Shown piece by piece: positions 18,150 through 26,678 of a DNA stretch of 26,678 nucleotides (the stretch's first letter is position 1; each line of letters begins with the position of its first letter). The stretch is taken from positions 1-26,678 of the forward strand of contig JBNGIS010039029.1 in assembly GCA_049999725.1 (NCBI GenBank), read 5' to 3'. The notes beneath the pieces were generated by a model, which was given only the letters and a program-made list of their open reading frames with translations, was not told where the DNA came from and did not search any database. Position numbers and translations under genes: made by a program. This stretch comes from Haplomitrium mnioides (taxonomy: Eukaryota; Marchantiophyta; Haplomitriopsida; Calobryales).

Positions 18150-19645
18150 CATAATCTATTGGCTAATTTTTGTTGAGATTGAGTTCTATGTGCAGATGAA
18201 CACTTCAATGAAAAAAACATCCACTTCTATATTAAGATCCAAAATGTTTCCAAATTTTTGATTGTCTTTAGTGTTCATCATTGTTCATTGATTTTCAAAA
18301 TTTGTCAATGTATTTTAAATAAAGAAAATAATATTTATTTTGTTCATCAAACTATTCAAAATCAAAAAATTACTATATAATTTATACTTATTGAGTGCTT
18401 GGAAGCTCATATGCATATGAATTGTTGAAGCTCACACACGCATGAACTTGGAATCCGAACCCTAAAGCCTTTATGCACATAGGCTCTTATATAAAGTTTT
18501 TGTTCACTTTCTGTTGGAATGTGAGGATTAGAAAAGAGAGCAATCTTCAAAATATTTACAATCACAATCTCATCTATCATGTATTTATAGATCTCTCTAT
18601 CATCTTCTCATCTATATTCTCTTATCAATATATATCTTATTCATATATCCTAGCCATATATCTAACTACCTCTCTAGATATATGTCTTTATATATCTAGT
18701 ATTAATTAAGATTAGGCTAATTATAAATTAGCCCTCCTAGCTAGTGGTAGATTATCATTATATCCTAACATCCCGTTTGGTTGTAATATGGAAATGTTAA
18801 AAACACAAATATAAATAGTAATCTAATATGAAAAAGTTTTATTACCAAGTCCAAAATGATGTTTTCTATGCAAGGTAAAATTACAAATTATTTTCTTGCA
18901 TGTTTAAAAAACACAATGCAATGTACTCATTGTGAAAAACCATGGCTAACTTCTCTTCTTGAAATCTCTTATACTAGATTCTACGACTTTTTTAAAGTTC
19001 ATATATAGATCTTATGATTTAGATTTCATATTCATCCATGGTCAAAGGCATGGATTGATGTATTGAAGGTAATAGATCCACTATCTTGAGAGATAAGAGG
19101 TTCCTTGTGTAATCTGTGCATTTGAGAGGCTATAGATCCTTGTCTCAAACTCACTCCTTAGAATCTCATAGCGGTCTTGTATGTAGAAGTAAATGTGTGG
19201 TTTTGCTATTTCCCATTTGAGGTATACTCCCCTTGAAAATAATAGATATTCCTTGTGATACGTTTTGGAAGTGTTTTCATATATATCTAGGTATTCAATA
19301 ACCAATAGAGTTATGTTGTCACTACGTCTATGTGATGTATCATGAGCTCATGACCTAGAGAAAATCCAACTAGGTATATATATGTGATAGCATCCGTAAT
19401 AGGAGTATAAGTGAGATCAAAGTCTCTTCGAGGTATATGTGCATAGTCTTTAGCTACAAGGTATGTCTTTTATCTCACAACATTGCATTTAGCATATTGC
19501 TTTTTAACAAATATCCATCAATAACCAGTCAAGTGAGCATAAAGGAGCATTTGAGCTACATTTAGAACTCTCTTGTATTTTTCTAACAATTCTATGATTA
19601 GAAGGAATATCATGTATAGTCTAAAATATCACAGGCTTGTAACAA
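18150..19645. other. AT-rich noncoding stretch
   Basis: Nothing recognised. Open frames of 74-78 codons (18473-18709 plus, 19081-19305 minus) have no family motif and could be chance in A/T-rich DNA. The stretch has several TATATAT runs near 18620-18700 and 19375. It is the right-hand continuation of the site into which the Copia element inserted. Confidence 0.55.
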
Positions 19646-19647
19646 CA

Positions 19648-20770
19648 ACTTAAAACACTAGCCATTTTTTGCAATCAATCTGGCATGAAGGTGAACCTAA
19701 AGAAGACAAAAGTGTTGGTCTTTGGCAAATGGTTCACAACAATGAAGAGAAATACCTACATGTTCAAGCACAACACACTCAAAGTGACAGAACAATGCAC
19801 ATACTTATACTACTACACACACAACAAAGTTAGAGTTTTGGAGTGGAATGCAGACTAGTGGTTGGTCTAGCTAGTCTATACCAAACAAACAATTGGTGCA
19901 AAGCAAAAGACCTATGGCACATCCTCACAAGCACTCATCTCTTCCATACCTTTGTCACTCCCACAACAATCTATGGCACAGAAATCTACAGACCATCCCT
20001 CACACCGACCATGTGGCTAAAACATGGGAAGAAAGCCCTTAAACAATTCCTCACTAGGCTTGCTAGTGTACGAACTACCACAACTTACCATACAATGCTA
20101 GCAAAATTCGGGATGTTACATATGTAGTCCAAAAGCTTGTGTCCTACTTGTAGTCCCCACGAGATAATTGATATTCAACCATGGCGCTGAGAGCATCTCG
20201 TCAAAAAATGACCAAAATTTCCATCAATTGGTACAATCAATGTTGCACATGGCCAACACAATGGAGATTGGACATTGAAGAGGTGCCCAACAAACCAATC
20301 CTTGACCATCTCTCTACACACTACTACACAATCATATAGAAATATTACAAAGCAACATTGCGGACATCCAAGTACCTCTCCCTGGTCAATCCCCAACCCT
20401 GCCCTCAAATACAACCTTACTTATCCAACAATGTGTCACTTCATCTCATACACATTTTAACACAACTACAAACTAGCTCACACTACTTCGATGGGAAATA
20501 GCTAAGTGGTTCGAATTCCATAACATGATACAACAAGAGAAGATGATTTGCCTCCACTACACACTTCACACCACCAAGGATGAGCACCATTATATCTTCT
20601 ATTTCCCAAAATACTATGAAATCCAAGGACGCTACCATAGTCTGTTCAACATCTAACCACAAACAATCCAACTTTTCCTTGCATACCTGGACCAACACTA
20701 CCTAACACTCTTCATATGAGAACTCTTCACACTAAGATCCAGCTTCACATTGTCAAGAGGAGGGCAATAA
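19648..20770 (+). pseudogene. LINE (non-LTR) ORF2, C-terminal fragment
   Basis: The left end reads LAIFCNQSGMKVNLKKTKVL then VFG, the end of the palm/thumb of LINE reverse transcriptase (FC-x3-G-x-K-VN-x-x-KTK). About 200 codons further on, the sequence ICLHYTLHTTKDEHHYIFYF followed by PKYYEIQGRYHSLF corresponds to the C-terminal Cys/His segment of plant LINE ORF2, with most Cys residues lost. The text AYLDQHYLTLF near the end fits the last helix. Upstream endonuclease and most of RT are absent, as with 5'-truncated insertions. Frames change several times, and stops are frequent (for example near 19856 and 20127). No poly(A) tail is visible. Confidence 0.75.
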
Positions 20771-20889
20771 GAAATAGACCCGAACTTTGTTCTCCAAAGA
20801 CCCATTGGAGCTACTACAACTACTCAAAGGTTGGAGCTGCCATCCAAACATGTTATGGGCTACAATCAAAGAAGGTCTGGGGCAGCAAA

Positions 20890-21410
20890 AGGCATGAACT
20901 TTGATTTTGAGGGCTTGAACTTTGGGTTAAGAGCCTGAACTCTATTTTGAAGACCTGAACTCTATTTTTGAGAGTGAGGTCTATGTTATTGAGGGCACAA
21001 ACTCTATTTTTGAGGACTTGATCTCTGTTTTTGAGGGCTTGAGAGGGCTTAAACTCTATTTTGAGGGCTTCAACTATGTTTTTGAGGACATGACCTCTAT
21101 TTTTGAGGGCTTAAGAGGACCTGAGCTGTGTATTTGAAGACCTGATCTTTGTTCTTGAAGGCCTGAAAAGGCTTGAACTCTATTTTGAAGGCCAAAACTC
21201 TGTTTTTGAGGGCTTGAACTTTCTTTTTTAAGGGCTTAAGCTCTGTTTATGAGGGTATGAGCTCTGTTTTTGAGGGCCTGAACTCTGTTTTTTGAGGACC
21301 TGATCTCTGATTTTGAGGGCCTGAGAAAGCCTGAACTGTGTTATTGAAGACTTGACCATTCGTTTTGAGGGCTTGAGAGGGTGAACTCTAGTTTAGAGGA
21401 CTTGAATTTC
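20890..21410 (+). repeat. Tandem array I, ~21-bp unit (GAACTCTG-TTTTTGAGGGC type)
   Basis: Some two dozen loose copies of TGAACTCTGTTTTTGAGGGC(T/C) occur, with variants in which GAGGGCTTGA is doubled to give about 34-bp units. Copies have drifted to GACCTG, GATCTC and ATTTTTGA forms. The block starts about 120 bp after the LINE fragment, with no coding sequence. It passes directly into array II, with which it shares the bases CTGAACTCTG. Confidence 0.9.
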
Positions 21411-22496
21411 CAAAGGTTGAACTTTGGTCCAATTGCTGAAGTCTGAAGGCTGCATTCTGGACCGAAGGCTGAAGTCCAGAGACTGAACTATGGCCCACTA
21501 GCTGGAGTATGGCCCAATGGCTGCACTCTGATATGAAGGCTGAATTCTTGTCCAATGGCTGAACTCTGATGGCTGAACACTGGACCAAAGGTAGAATTCT
21601 GGTCTGGAGGCCAAGCTGTGGCCCACTAGTTGAACTATGGTCCAAAGACTTAACCCTGGCCCAATGGCTGAGCTCTTGTCCGATGGCTGAGCTCTACTTC
21701 AATGGATAAACTCTGGACCAAAAGCTGAACTCTGGTCTGAAGGCTGAACTGTGACACACTGACTGGACTATGGTCTGAAGGCTGACTGCTTGTCCGAAGG
21801 TTGAACTCTGGTCCAAAGGATGAACTCTTGTCCAAAGGCTAAACTCTGGTCTAATGACTGAGCTCTTCTCCAAAGGCTGAACTCTGGACTCAACGCTGAA
21901 TTCTGGGCCGAAAGCTGAGCTGTGGCCCACTGGCTGAACTATGATCTGAATGCTGAACTTTGGTCTGATGGCTGAACTCTAGTCTGATGGCTGCTGAACT
22001 CTACTCCAAAGGCTGAACCCTGAACCGAAGGCTGAATTCCGGCCCAAAGGCTGAACTGTAGCCCATTGGCTGAACTGAAGGTTGAACTCTGGTCTGAAGG
22101 CGAACTCTAGTCCAATGACTGTTGAACTCTACTCCAAAGGCTGAACTCTACATCGAGGACTGAATTCTAGTTCTAGGGCTGAACTGTGACCCACTAGCTG
22201 AACTATGGTATGAAGGCTGACCTCTAGTCCAAAGGCTACACTCTGGTTCAAAGGCTGAACTCTAGCCCAATAGCTGAACTATACTCCGAAGGCTGAACTC
22301 TGGACCCAAGGCTGAACTTTGGTCTGAAGGCTGAATTGTAGCCCATTGGCTGAACTATGATCTGAAGGCTGAACTCTGGTCTGATGGCTTCTGAACTCTA
22401 CTTCGAAGGCTGAACTGTAGACCAAAGGCTTAATTCTGGTCTGAATTTGTGGCCCATTGGCTGAACTCTGATCCACTGGCTGAACTATGTCACACA
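21411..22496 (+). repeat. Tandem array II, 19-bp unit (GGCTGAACTCTGGTCTGAA)
   Basis: About 55 copies of a 19-bp monomer follow one another. Consecutive monomers are exactly 19 bp in clear stretches such as 22300-22390. A variant monomer carrying GCCCA(C/T)T or a one- or two-base variant recurs at 21493, 21621, 21755, 21925, 22061, 22189, 22341 and 22452. These intervals are 111-170 bp, roughly 6-9 monomers, which suggests a loose higher-order repeat. The minus strand is stop-poor and gives open frames with a 19-residue period (SSAFGPEFS then RVQPLDQ). I read these as a by-product of the repeat. Confidence 0.93.
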
Positions 22497-22718
22497 TGTA
22501 TTGTGGGAAGAGAGAACATTTATTTAGTGAACTGATCTCACTATTTGCGAAGAGAGCATTTATTTTACTCGTGAGTCATGTCCCATTGCTTAGACTTACT
22601 TTGTTGCACCACTGTGTACATTTCTTTACATACTTTTGCTCACACCTAGGTGCTTGCTGTATTCTCTTTGTCCCTGTGGCCTTAGGGCTGGTCTAGAACT
22701 TTAAGACTTTAAGAAAAT

Positions 22719-22722
<4 letters not shown>

Positions 22723-22778
<56 letters not shown>
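22723..22778. repeat. Perfect (CT)28 microsatellite
   Basis: Fifty-six bases of uninterrupted CT. It is likely length-polymorphic. It lies about 230 bp right of array II in otherwise plain sequence. Confidence 0.98.
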
Positions 22779-22779
<1 letters not shown>

Positions 22780-23302
22780 AAATGTTCATAAATGATACAA
22801 TTCTCAAGAAACTCAAATTAATCTTTCCGATATCTGAACCAATGCACCTTTGCTTACAAGGAATCCATGCTTCTCTAAGAATTGCAACACTTCAACTCTA
22901 TTCTAGGCTCATACAACATCAAAAGATAACCTCTATTCTTGGTTCATATAATATAAAAAGAAAACCTTTCAATTAGAATACAATATCTTTTATACTTAAA
23001 CAAAAAAAGAAAAAAAAAACTCAAGATACCTAAAAATAGAAATCTAACTTGGAATAGTGTGACAACTCTTGTGCATATATACATCACTTACTCAACTACA
23101 TCATTCACACACATTCCATGACAACTACAAACATACAACAAAGAATAGCAAACAATTGAGTCTCATACGCATGCAATACATGAGACCTCACAATCGCTCT
23201 CTTAGCTGGTGGTCAAGTTTCCTAACACTAGCTTGCCATCTGTCTCGTAGAAAATTGAAATACACCTACGGATGCAAAGACTAGGAGGTAGGGTGCAATG
23301 GA
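22779..23302. other. Noncoding; no gene recognised
   Basis: Open frames are at most 71 codons and carry no known motif. There is an A-rich run at 23000-23020. If Gypsy-2 has a 3' LTR it should lie here or just left, but with one copy in view I cannot define it. Confidence 0.5.
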
Positions 23303-23421
23303 GCCCCATCACTCACCTTCCTATAATCTATACCAATTTTAGAACTCAATGGAAATTAGTTGCCCCATCATTCAATCTCTTATAATCTATACCAATCCTA
23401 GAACTCAATGAAAACTAATTT
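23303..23421. repeat. 59-bp tandem duplication, two copies
   Basis: Units 23303-23361 and 23362-23420/1 both begin GCCCCATCA(C/T)TCA and share TATAATCTATACCAAT and AGAACTCAATG. They differ at several positions. The pair ends two bases from the stop codon of the Gypsy-2 reading frame on the minus strand, so on that strand it is the start of the 3' noncoding region. Confidence 0.8.
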
Positions 23422-23423
23422 TT

Positions 23424-24090
23424 CTATGAACCATGAGGGCAAAACCATGAACTGCTAGGAATAGTAGCCAATAGAGTCGTCAAACATGACATGTGCCATC
23501 CTCTAGAACATCTACCACAAATCAACATGGTGGCTGCTTCCTTAGAAAAACCCCACAACATGCATTTCAAACATTTAGAAACTCGTACCACACTTGGGTC
23601 CATAGTACCACCAATGTTTGAAAAGTGACAAGGTGCATAATTGCGCACATGGTCCTTCCAAATCATACCATCACGTCTCTCTAGCTACAAAACTCCAGAA
23701 GGCAGTACCTCACGTACACGCAAAATATGGTGCTCAATATTGACATCAAGTGTTGTACATGTTGTTACTGCAAATACACATAGTCATCAAGATGAAACCT
23801 ATGAATTCTAGTGTGATATCCACCTCCACGTATGGTAGCATATCATAAAGTATCATGATGCTAAACAATGGCAAGGTTGTCAAACACCATGGGCATAACT
23901 CTTTCAAATACTTGGGCTCTCTCTAAACATACTTGCATCTAAACATCTGGACTACAACCATAGCAACATCACGTTGAATAGAAGAGGGTAGATAAGGTTC
24001 CCTCTATGGAGTAGAAAATATGGTGAAAAAGATACCAAAGTTGTATACTTACTAAACATATAACCTATAGCAAGCTTCTGTAATTGGAGA
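23424..24090 (-). pseudogene. Gypsy-2 Pol C-terminal module with PHD-finger-like end
   Basis: The minus strand shows degenerate text between the integrase core and 23670, where stops are dense. The open frame 23666-23424 then reads MIWKDHVRNYAPCHFSNIGG followed by a Cys/His-rich end. The spacing is C-x2-[W] (residues 35-38), C-x2-C (50-53), H-x2-C (58-61), C-x2-[G] (76-79), with the line MLICGRCSRGWHMSC and a Trp two residues before the last Cys. This is the C4HC3 PHD layout with two of eight ligands lost (Cys to Trp at 38, Cys to Gly at 79). PHD fingers usually bind histone tails; here one would be suited to targeting integration, which is inference. Confidence 0.7.
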
Positions 24091-24740
24091 TCACAATCCC
24101 CATGGTGACTAGCCATATTTGTGCAATGCTCTCTTCAACGTTTGAACCACTCACTCAGCTAATCCATCCACTTCAAGCAGATATTTAGAAGTAGTACAGT
24201 GATCAATGAGAGCTTACTCACATGAAATTTCAAAGTCACCTCAAACATTTTGTACCTTGATTCGTCAACACTTCAGCATTTGCTCCAAAATGACTGAGTA
24301 CTCGATCTACAAAAGTAACAACCTTTCTTTTGTTGGTCTTGTTTGACAATGCCACCAACTTAATTCACTCAAAAAAATGCTCCACGATTACCAACACATA
24401 CCTATTGTGCCTCTTAGTCAGAGGCAATTGGCTAGCAAAATCCAAACTCTAACAATGTTCCAAACCCATAATAGGTAGTGGTTGCAACTCAAGAGTGAGA
24501 GCATTAAATGGTCCTTGAACTCTATCACACACCACACACTTAGCGACCCATTACTGCTCATCAGTGTTCATGCCTCACCACCAGTATTGTGTCTACAACA
24601 AACTATAGATGCGCTTCCTCTCAAAATGTCCCAACTCCTCATGGGCATAACACATGAGTGCAAGACGCTCCATGGGCTTTGGCACTATACATACCTTTCC
24701 ATCAGTCTAGATTGACAAAATTTGAGATCCTTTATGTGCG
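24090..24740 (-). pseudogene. Gypsy-2 integrase, second catalytic Asp lost
   Basis: On the minus strand the zinc-binding site reads YAHEELGHFERKRIYSLL with WVAKCVVCDRVQGPF (H-x4-H and C-x2-C, complete). The core shows SLDFASQLPLTKRHNRYVLV with the first Asp near 24440. VLTNQGT follows, where the second Asp is Asn (codon at 24260-24262), and then VDGLAE with the Glu kept, followed by a stop and TLKRALHKYG near 24120. Several stops (TAG/TGA) interrupt the reading, for example after IYSLL. The segment 24992-24732 before it is the usual linker from RNase H to integrase and has an acidic end (EDVHNDGYVLEYLRT). Confidence 0.88.
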
Positions 24741-24989
24741 TAGATACTCCAGCACATACCCATCATTGTGAACATCCTCATATAGGCTAGAATTCTCAAC
24801 TTGTGTTTCTTGTTGAGGTATCAACATCAACTCCATTAGTAAGGGCAACCACCAATCCACTCTAAACCGACACCCAAGAAAGAAAACATGCCAACCTAAC
24901 ACCAACTTCTTATTGGACTCCTTATTCAAATGTACACTAACCTCATTATATTGGCTTGTAGATGAGTTTCTCCTCAATCTATTTGCATC

Positions 24990-25400
24990 CAAGTTGGTTG
25001 TACCAAGTCTATAAGCCCCCTAGAAGTCATACTCATGCAACAACAATGCCCACCTAGCAAGCTTTCCTGTGATTTTATCAGACTCCATCAACCATTTGAG
25101 GAGTTGATGATCTGCAACTAAATTAAATAGAGTACCAAAAAATAACAACAAAAGTGTGCTACAACTCACATTGTTGCCAAACACTCTCCCTCATATGAAC
25201 TATACTTAGCCTTAGCCAAATTATTTGATCTTCTCGCGATTGCTACAACAAATTCTTCTCTCTTACCATCTTTTTGGGTTAGCACCACTCCTAGCTCTAC
25301 TCTACTCTGACCAATCTGAAGCTGAAATGGTCTCTCTGTAAGAGGTCTTCTTAAAATTGGTTTTGAAGTCAATCTACCTTTCAACTTCTTGAAGGCTCTC
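24990..25400 (-). pseudogene. Gypsy-2 RNase H domain
   Basis: The open frame 25384-25166 has SKPILRRPLTERPFQLQIGQ, then ELGVVLTQKDGKREEFVVAI and YSSYEGECLATM. After a frame change DHQLLKWLMES and GKLARWALLLHEYDF complete the domain. The first catalytic Asp (F-x-L-x-T-D) is replaced by Gly in LQIGQS; the Glu in YEGECLA and the Asp in DHQ are kept. The domain would process the RNA-DNA hybrid; it is inactive here. Confidence 0.85.
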
Positions 25401-25409
25401 TCTTAGTCT

Positions 25410-26400
25410 TCACCCAAATTCATTCTTGATCTAGCTTGGTGAGCACAGTCAAGGGTTTTGCAATTTGGCTGCAGTTTTTCACATATCTTGTGTAGTAACT
25501 CACCAATCCAAAAAGTGCACAAAATTTACTCATACCATTGAGTTGTGGAATTTTAGCAACGATACTCACCTTAGTTTGCTAAACACCCAACTCTTCTAGA
25601 TAGGTAGTGACTCAGTCGGGTTTTGAAAAAAAAAATGCACTTACCTAGATGCAACTTCAATTTGTGGTACCAAAGCCTATTGAACACTGCTTTCAAATAC
25701 GTCTCATGCTCTTCTACATGTGCTAAATATACCAAAATATCATCAATGTAGCGCTTAACAAAATCTAAGCATGCAAAAACTCTGTCCATCACTCTTTGGA
25801 ATTTAGCTAGCGCATTTTTCAACCCAGATGGTAAGAACAACCATTGATACAATCAATACCCTAAATGCTATTTTAGACATGTTCTCTTGCCTTAACAACA
25901 ATTGAGGCCAATTGCAGCAAATATCTTATTTGGTATAGGCATGACATACCTCTCAAGCTTGGTCTACCAATCGATATGACGATTATCACCACAAATTCTC
26001 TTATTGATGTAGCTCCCATGCACATCCTTCTTGGATGGCATCATCGTGGCAGATGGATATTCTCCATATGGCACCTCTACCAATACAACCTTCAACAAAT
26101 CTTCTATCATCATTTGTATCAAACCTCTCTCCACCACACTATAGCGATATGGACGTCAAAAAATAGATGCATCACTAGCCAACTCAATCTAGATGCCTAG
26201 TCCTCTCAAAGTCCCCAAATACTTCATGCTAAAAGCCAAACAATTTGAGTAGCCATGCAAAAACTTATGTACCTCTATCTTTTGACCTCTTGTCAACTGC
26301 AATCCAACTTGTAGCTCCCATTTTTCTACAAAGGTGAGGTGATCTTCTTGCTTCAAATCTGGTTTTGCTAAAATCTCACTAGCTGAAATATGATGTGGTG
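25410..26400 (-). pseudogene. Gypsy-2 reverse transcriptase, catalytic YIDD present, internal deletion
   Basis: From the right, WELQVGLQLTRGQKIEVHKF is the RT N-terminus. RPYRYSVVERGLIQMMIEDL and ATMMPSKKDVHGSYINKRIC form the fingers. A block with PIPNKIFAAIG is followed after a frame change by QENMSKIAF, so the roughly 15-20 codons that should hold the first catalytic Asp (F-x-x-LDL) are missing near 25910. The open frame 25852-25571 has YQWLFLPSGLKNALAKFQ, then YIDDILVY with both Asp residues (YIDD at 25750-25739), and LKLHLGKC. Connection text FGLVSYYTRYVKNCSQIAKP reaches 25410. Inactive because of the deletion, stops and frameshifts. Confidence 0.9.
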
Positions 26401-26678
26401 AAGTCAGACCTCGTGATTTGTTGAAATGTCACTTACTTAGGTTAAAATCTTATATGCGGAAAATGACCTGCTGAAATTTCAGATTTTGGGACTAGCATTG
26501 ACATAGCCTCCCTAGTGCTTGACGCCTACCTCCAACAATCCTTGACTATCCGAGAAGGTTACATGCTAACAATTGGCAAGTTGGTCATCCCACAGGATCA
26601 CACTCTCTGCTATTCAACTACTCCCAAGCTAACAATCCAAGAAAGAGACATTGGGTTCCACCAGATTCTGCAAGGTTG
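26401..26678 (-). other. Right edge, probably Gypsy-2 but not readable
   Basis: About 280 bp upstream of the Gypsy-2 RT on its coding strand. A protease would be expected here, but I cannot align any frame with a D-[ST]-G motif, and stops are frequent. Continuation of the element beyond the window is inferred. Confidence 0.3.

Larger units (their letters stand above)
23424..26400 (-). mobile_element. Second Ty3/Gypsy element (Gypsy-2), pol only, degenerate
   Basis: On the minus strand, from right to left, RT (26400-25410), RNase H (25400-24990), integrase (24740-24090), and a C-terminal module with a PHD-finger-like end (23990-23424) follow in Gypsy order. Reading frames change and stops are common. 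LTRs, Gag and protease are not identified; the 5' part would lie to the right of the window or is lost. This is a different Gypsy lineage from Gypsy-1, as judged by its motifs and C-terminus. Confidence 0.9.

Noticed and set aside
15491-22496. CRISPR-like or origin-like repeat arrays
   Set aside because: Units are head-to-tail with related spacers and there are no unique spacers, no leader and no cas genes; the sequence is plant nuclear DNA.
21388-22497. Minus-strand open frames with a 19-residue period in array II
   Set aside because: Explained by the 19-bp tandem unit; no conserved start, no composition change and no neighbouring gene.
1-26678. Host protein genes, tRNA, rRNA, and other functional RNA genes
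   Set aside because: No frame outside the retroelements carries a recognisable domain or intron structure, and no cloverleaf-type sequence was seen by eye on either strand.

Overview
The window looks like nuclear DNA of a land plant with a large, repeat-rich genome. The evidence is a pile-up of old plant-type Ty3/Gypsy, Ty1/Copia and LINE-type elements, about 100 unknown bases typical of a scaffold gap, and no recognisable host gene, rRNA, tRNA or bacterial-style operon. A gymnosperm or fern would fit, but the sequence does not prove it. Every coding region seen is a decayed retroelement gene, with stops, frameshifts or lost catalytic residues.

Layout from left to right. (1) 1-5963, plus strand: a degenerate Ty3/Gypsy element (Gypsy-1) entered inside or just before Gag. 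It runs Gag with three zinc knuckles, protease remnant, reverse transcriptase, RNase H, integrase, GPY/F-like tail and a polypurine tract. A probable 3' LTR follows to about 8060 and contains the gap. (2) 8061-9890: A-rich sequence without a gene. (3) 9890-10324: a fragment of a Copia-type Gag plus a small repeat. (4) 10325-18144, plus strand: one structurally complete Ty1/Copia element with 117-bp LTRs and a 5-bp target duplication (ATATT). Its pol keeps a single reading frame for about 4.4 kb, apart from stops and local frame changes inside a repeat array. (5) 18150-19645: AT-rich, nothing recognised. (6) 19648-20770: the 3' end of a LINE ORF2. (7) 20890-22496: two adjoining tandem arrays, about 21 bp and then 19 bp. 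(8) 22723-22778: a perfect (CT)28 tract. (9) 23303-26400, minus strand: a second Ty3/Gypsy pol (Gypsy-2) with RT, RNase H, integrase and a C-terminal PHD-finger-like module, running off or decaying at the right edge.

The most unusual structure is an 800-bp tandem array inside the Copia reverse transcriptase, between the substrate-loop region and the conserved YGLKQ motif. Some nineteen copies of a 13-bp core with complementary ends (GGAC-CTTTA-GTCC) are spaced first by 36 bp and then by 48 bp. Both periods are multiples of three, and the RT frame is the same on both sides, so the array would be read as peptide repeats. Other features worth attention are the possible internal-tRNA primer site, a perfect hairpin abutting the Copia polypurine tract, the PHD finger in Gypsy-2, and the repeated loss of catalytic acidic residues by G-to-A changes in three different elements.

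There is no gene cooperation in the host sense. Each element encoded its own capsid, protease, polymerase and integrase, and all are now inactive by inspection.
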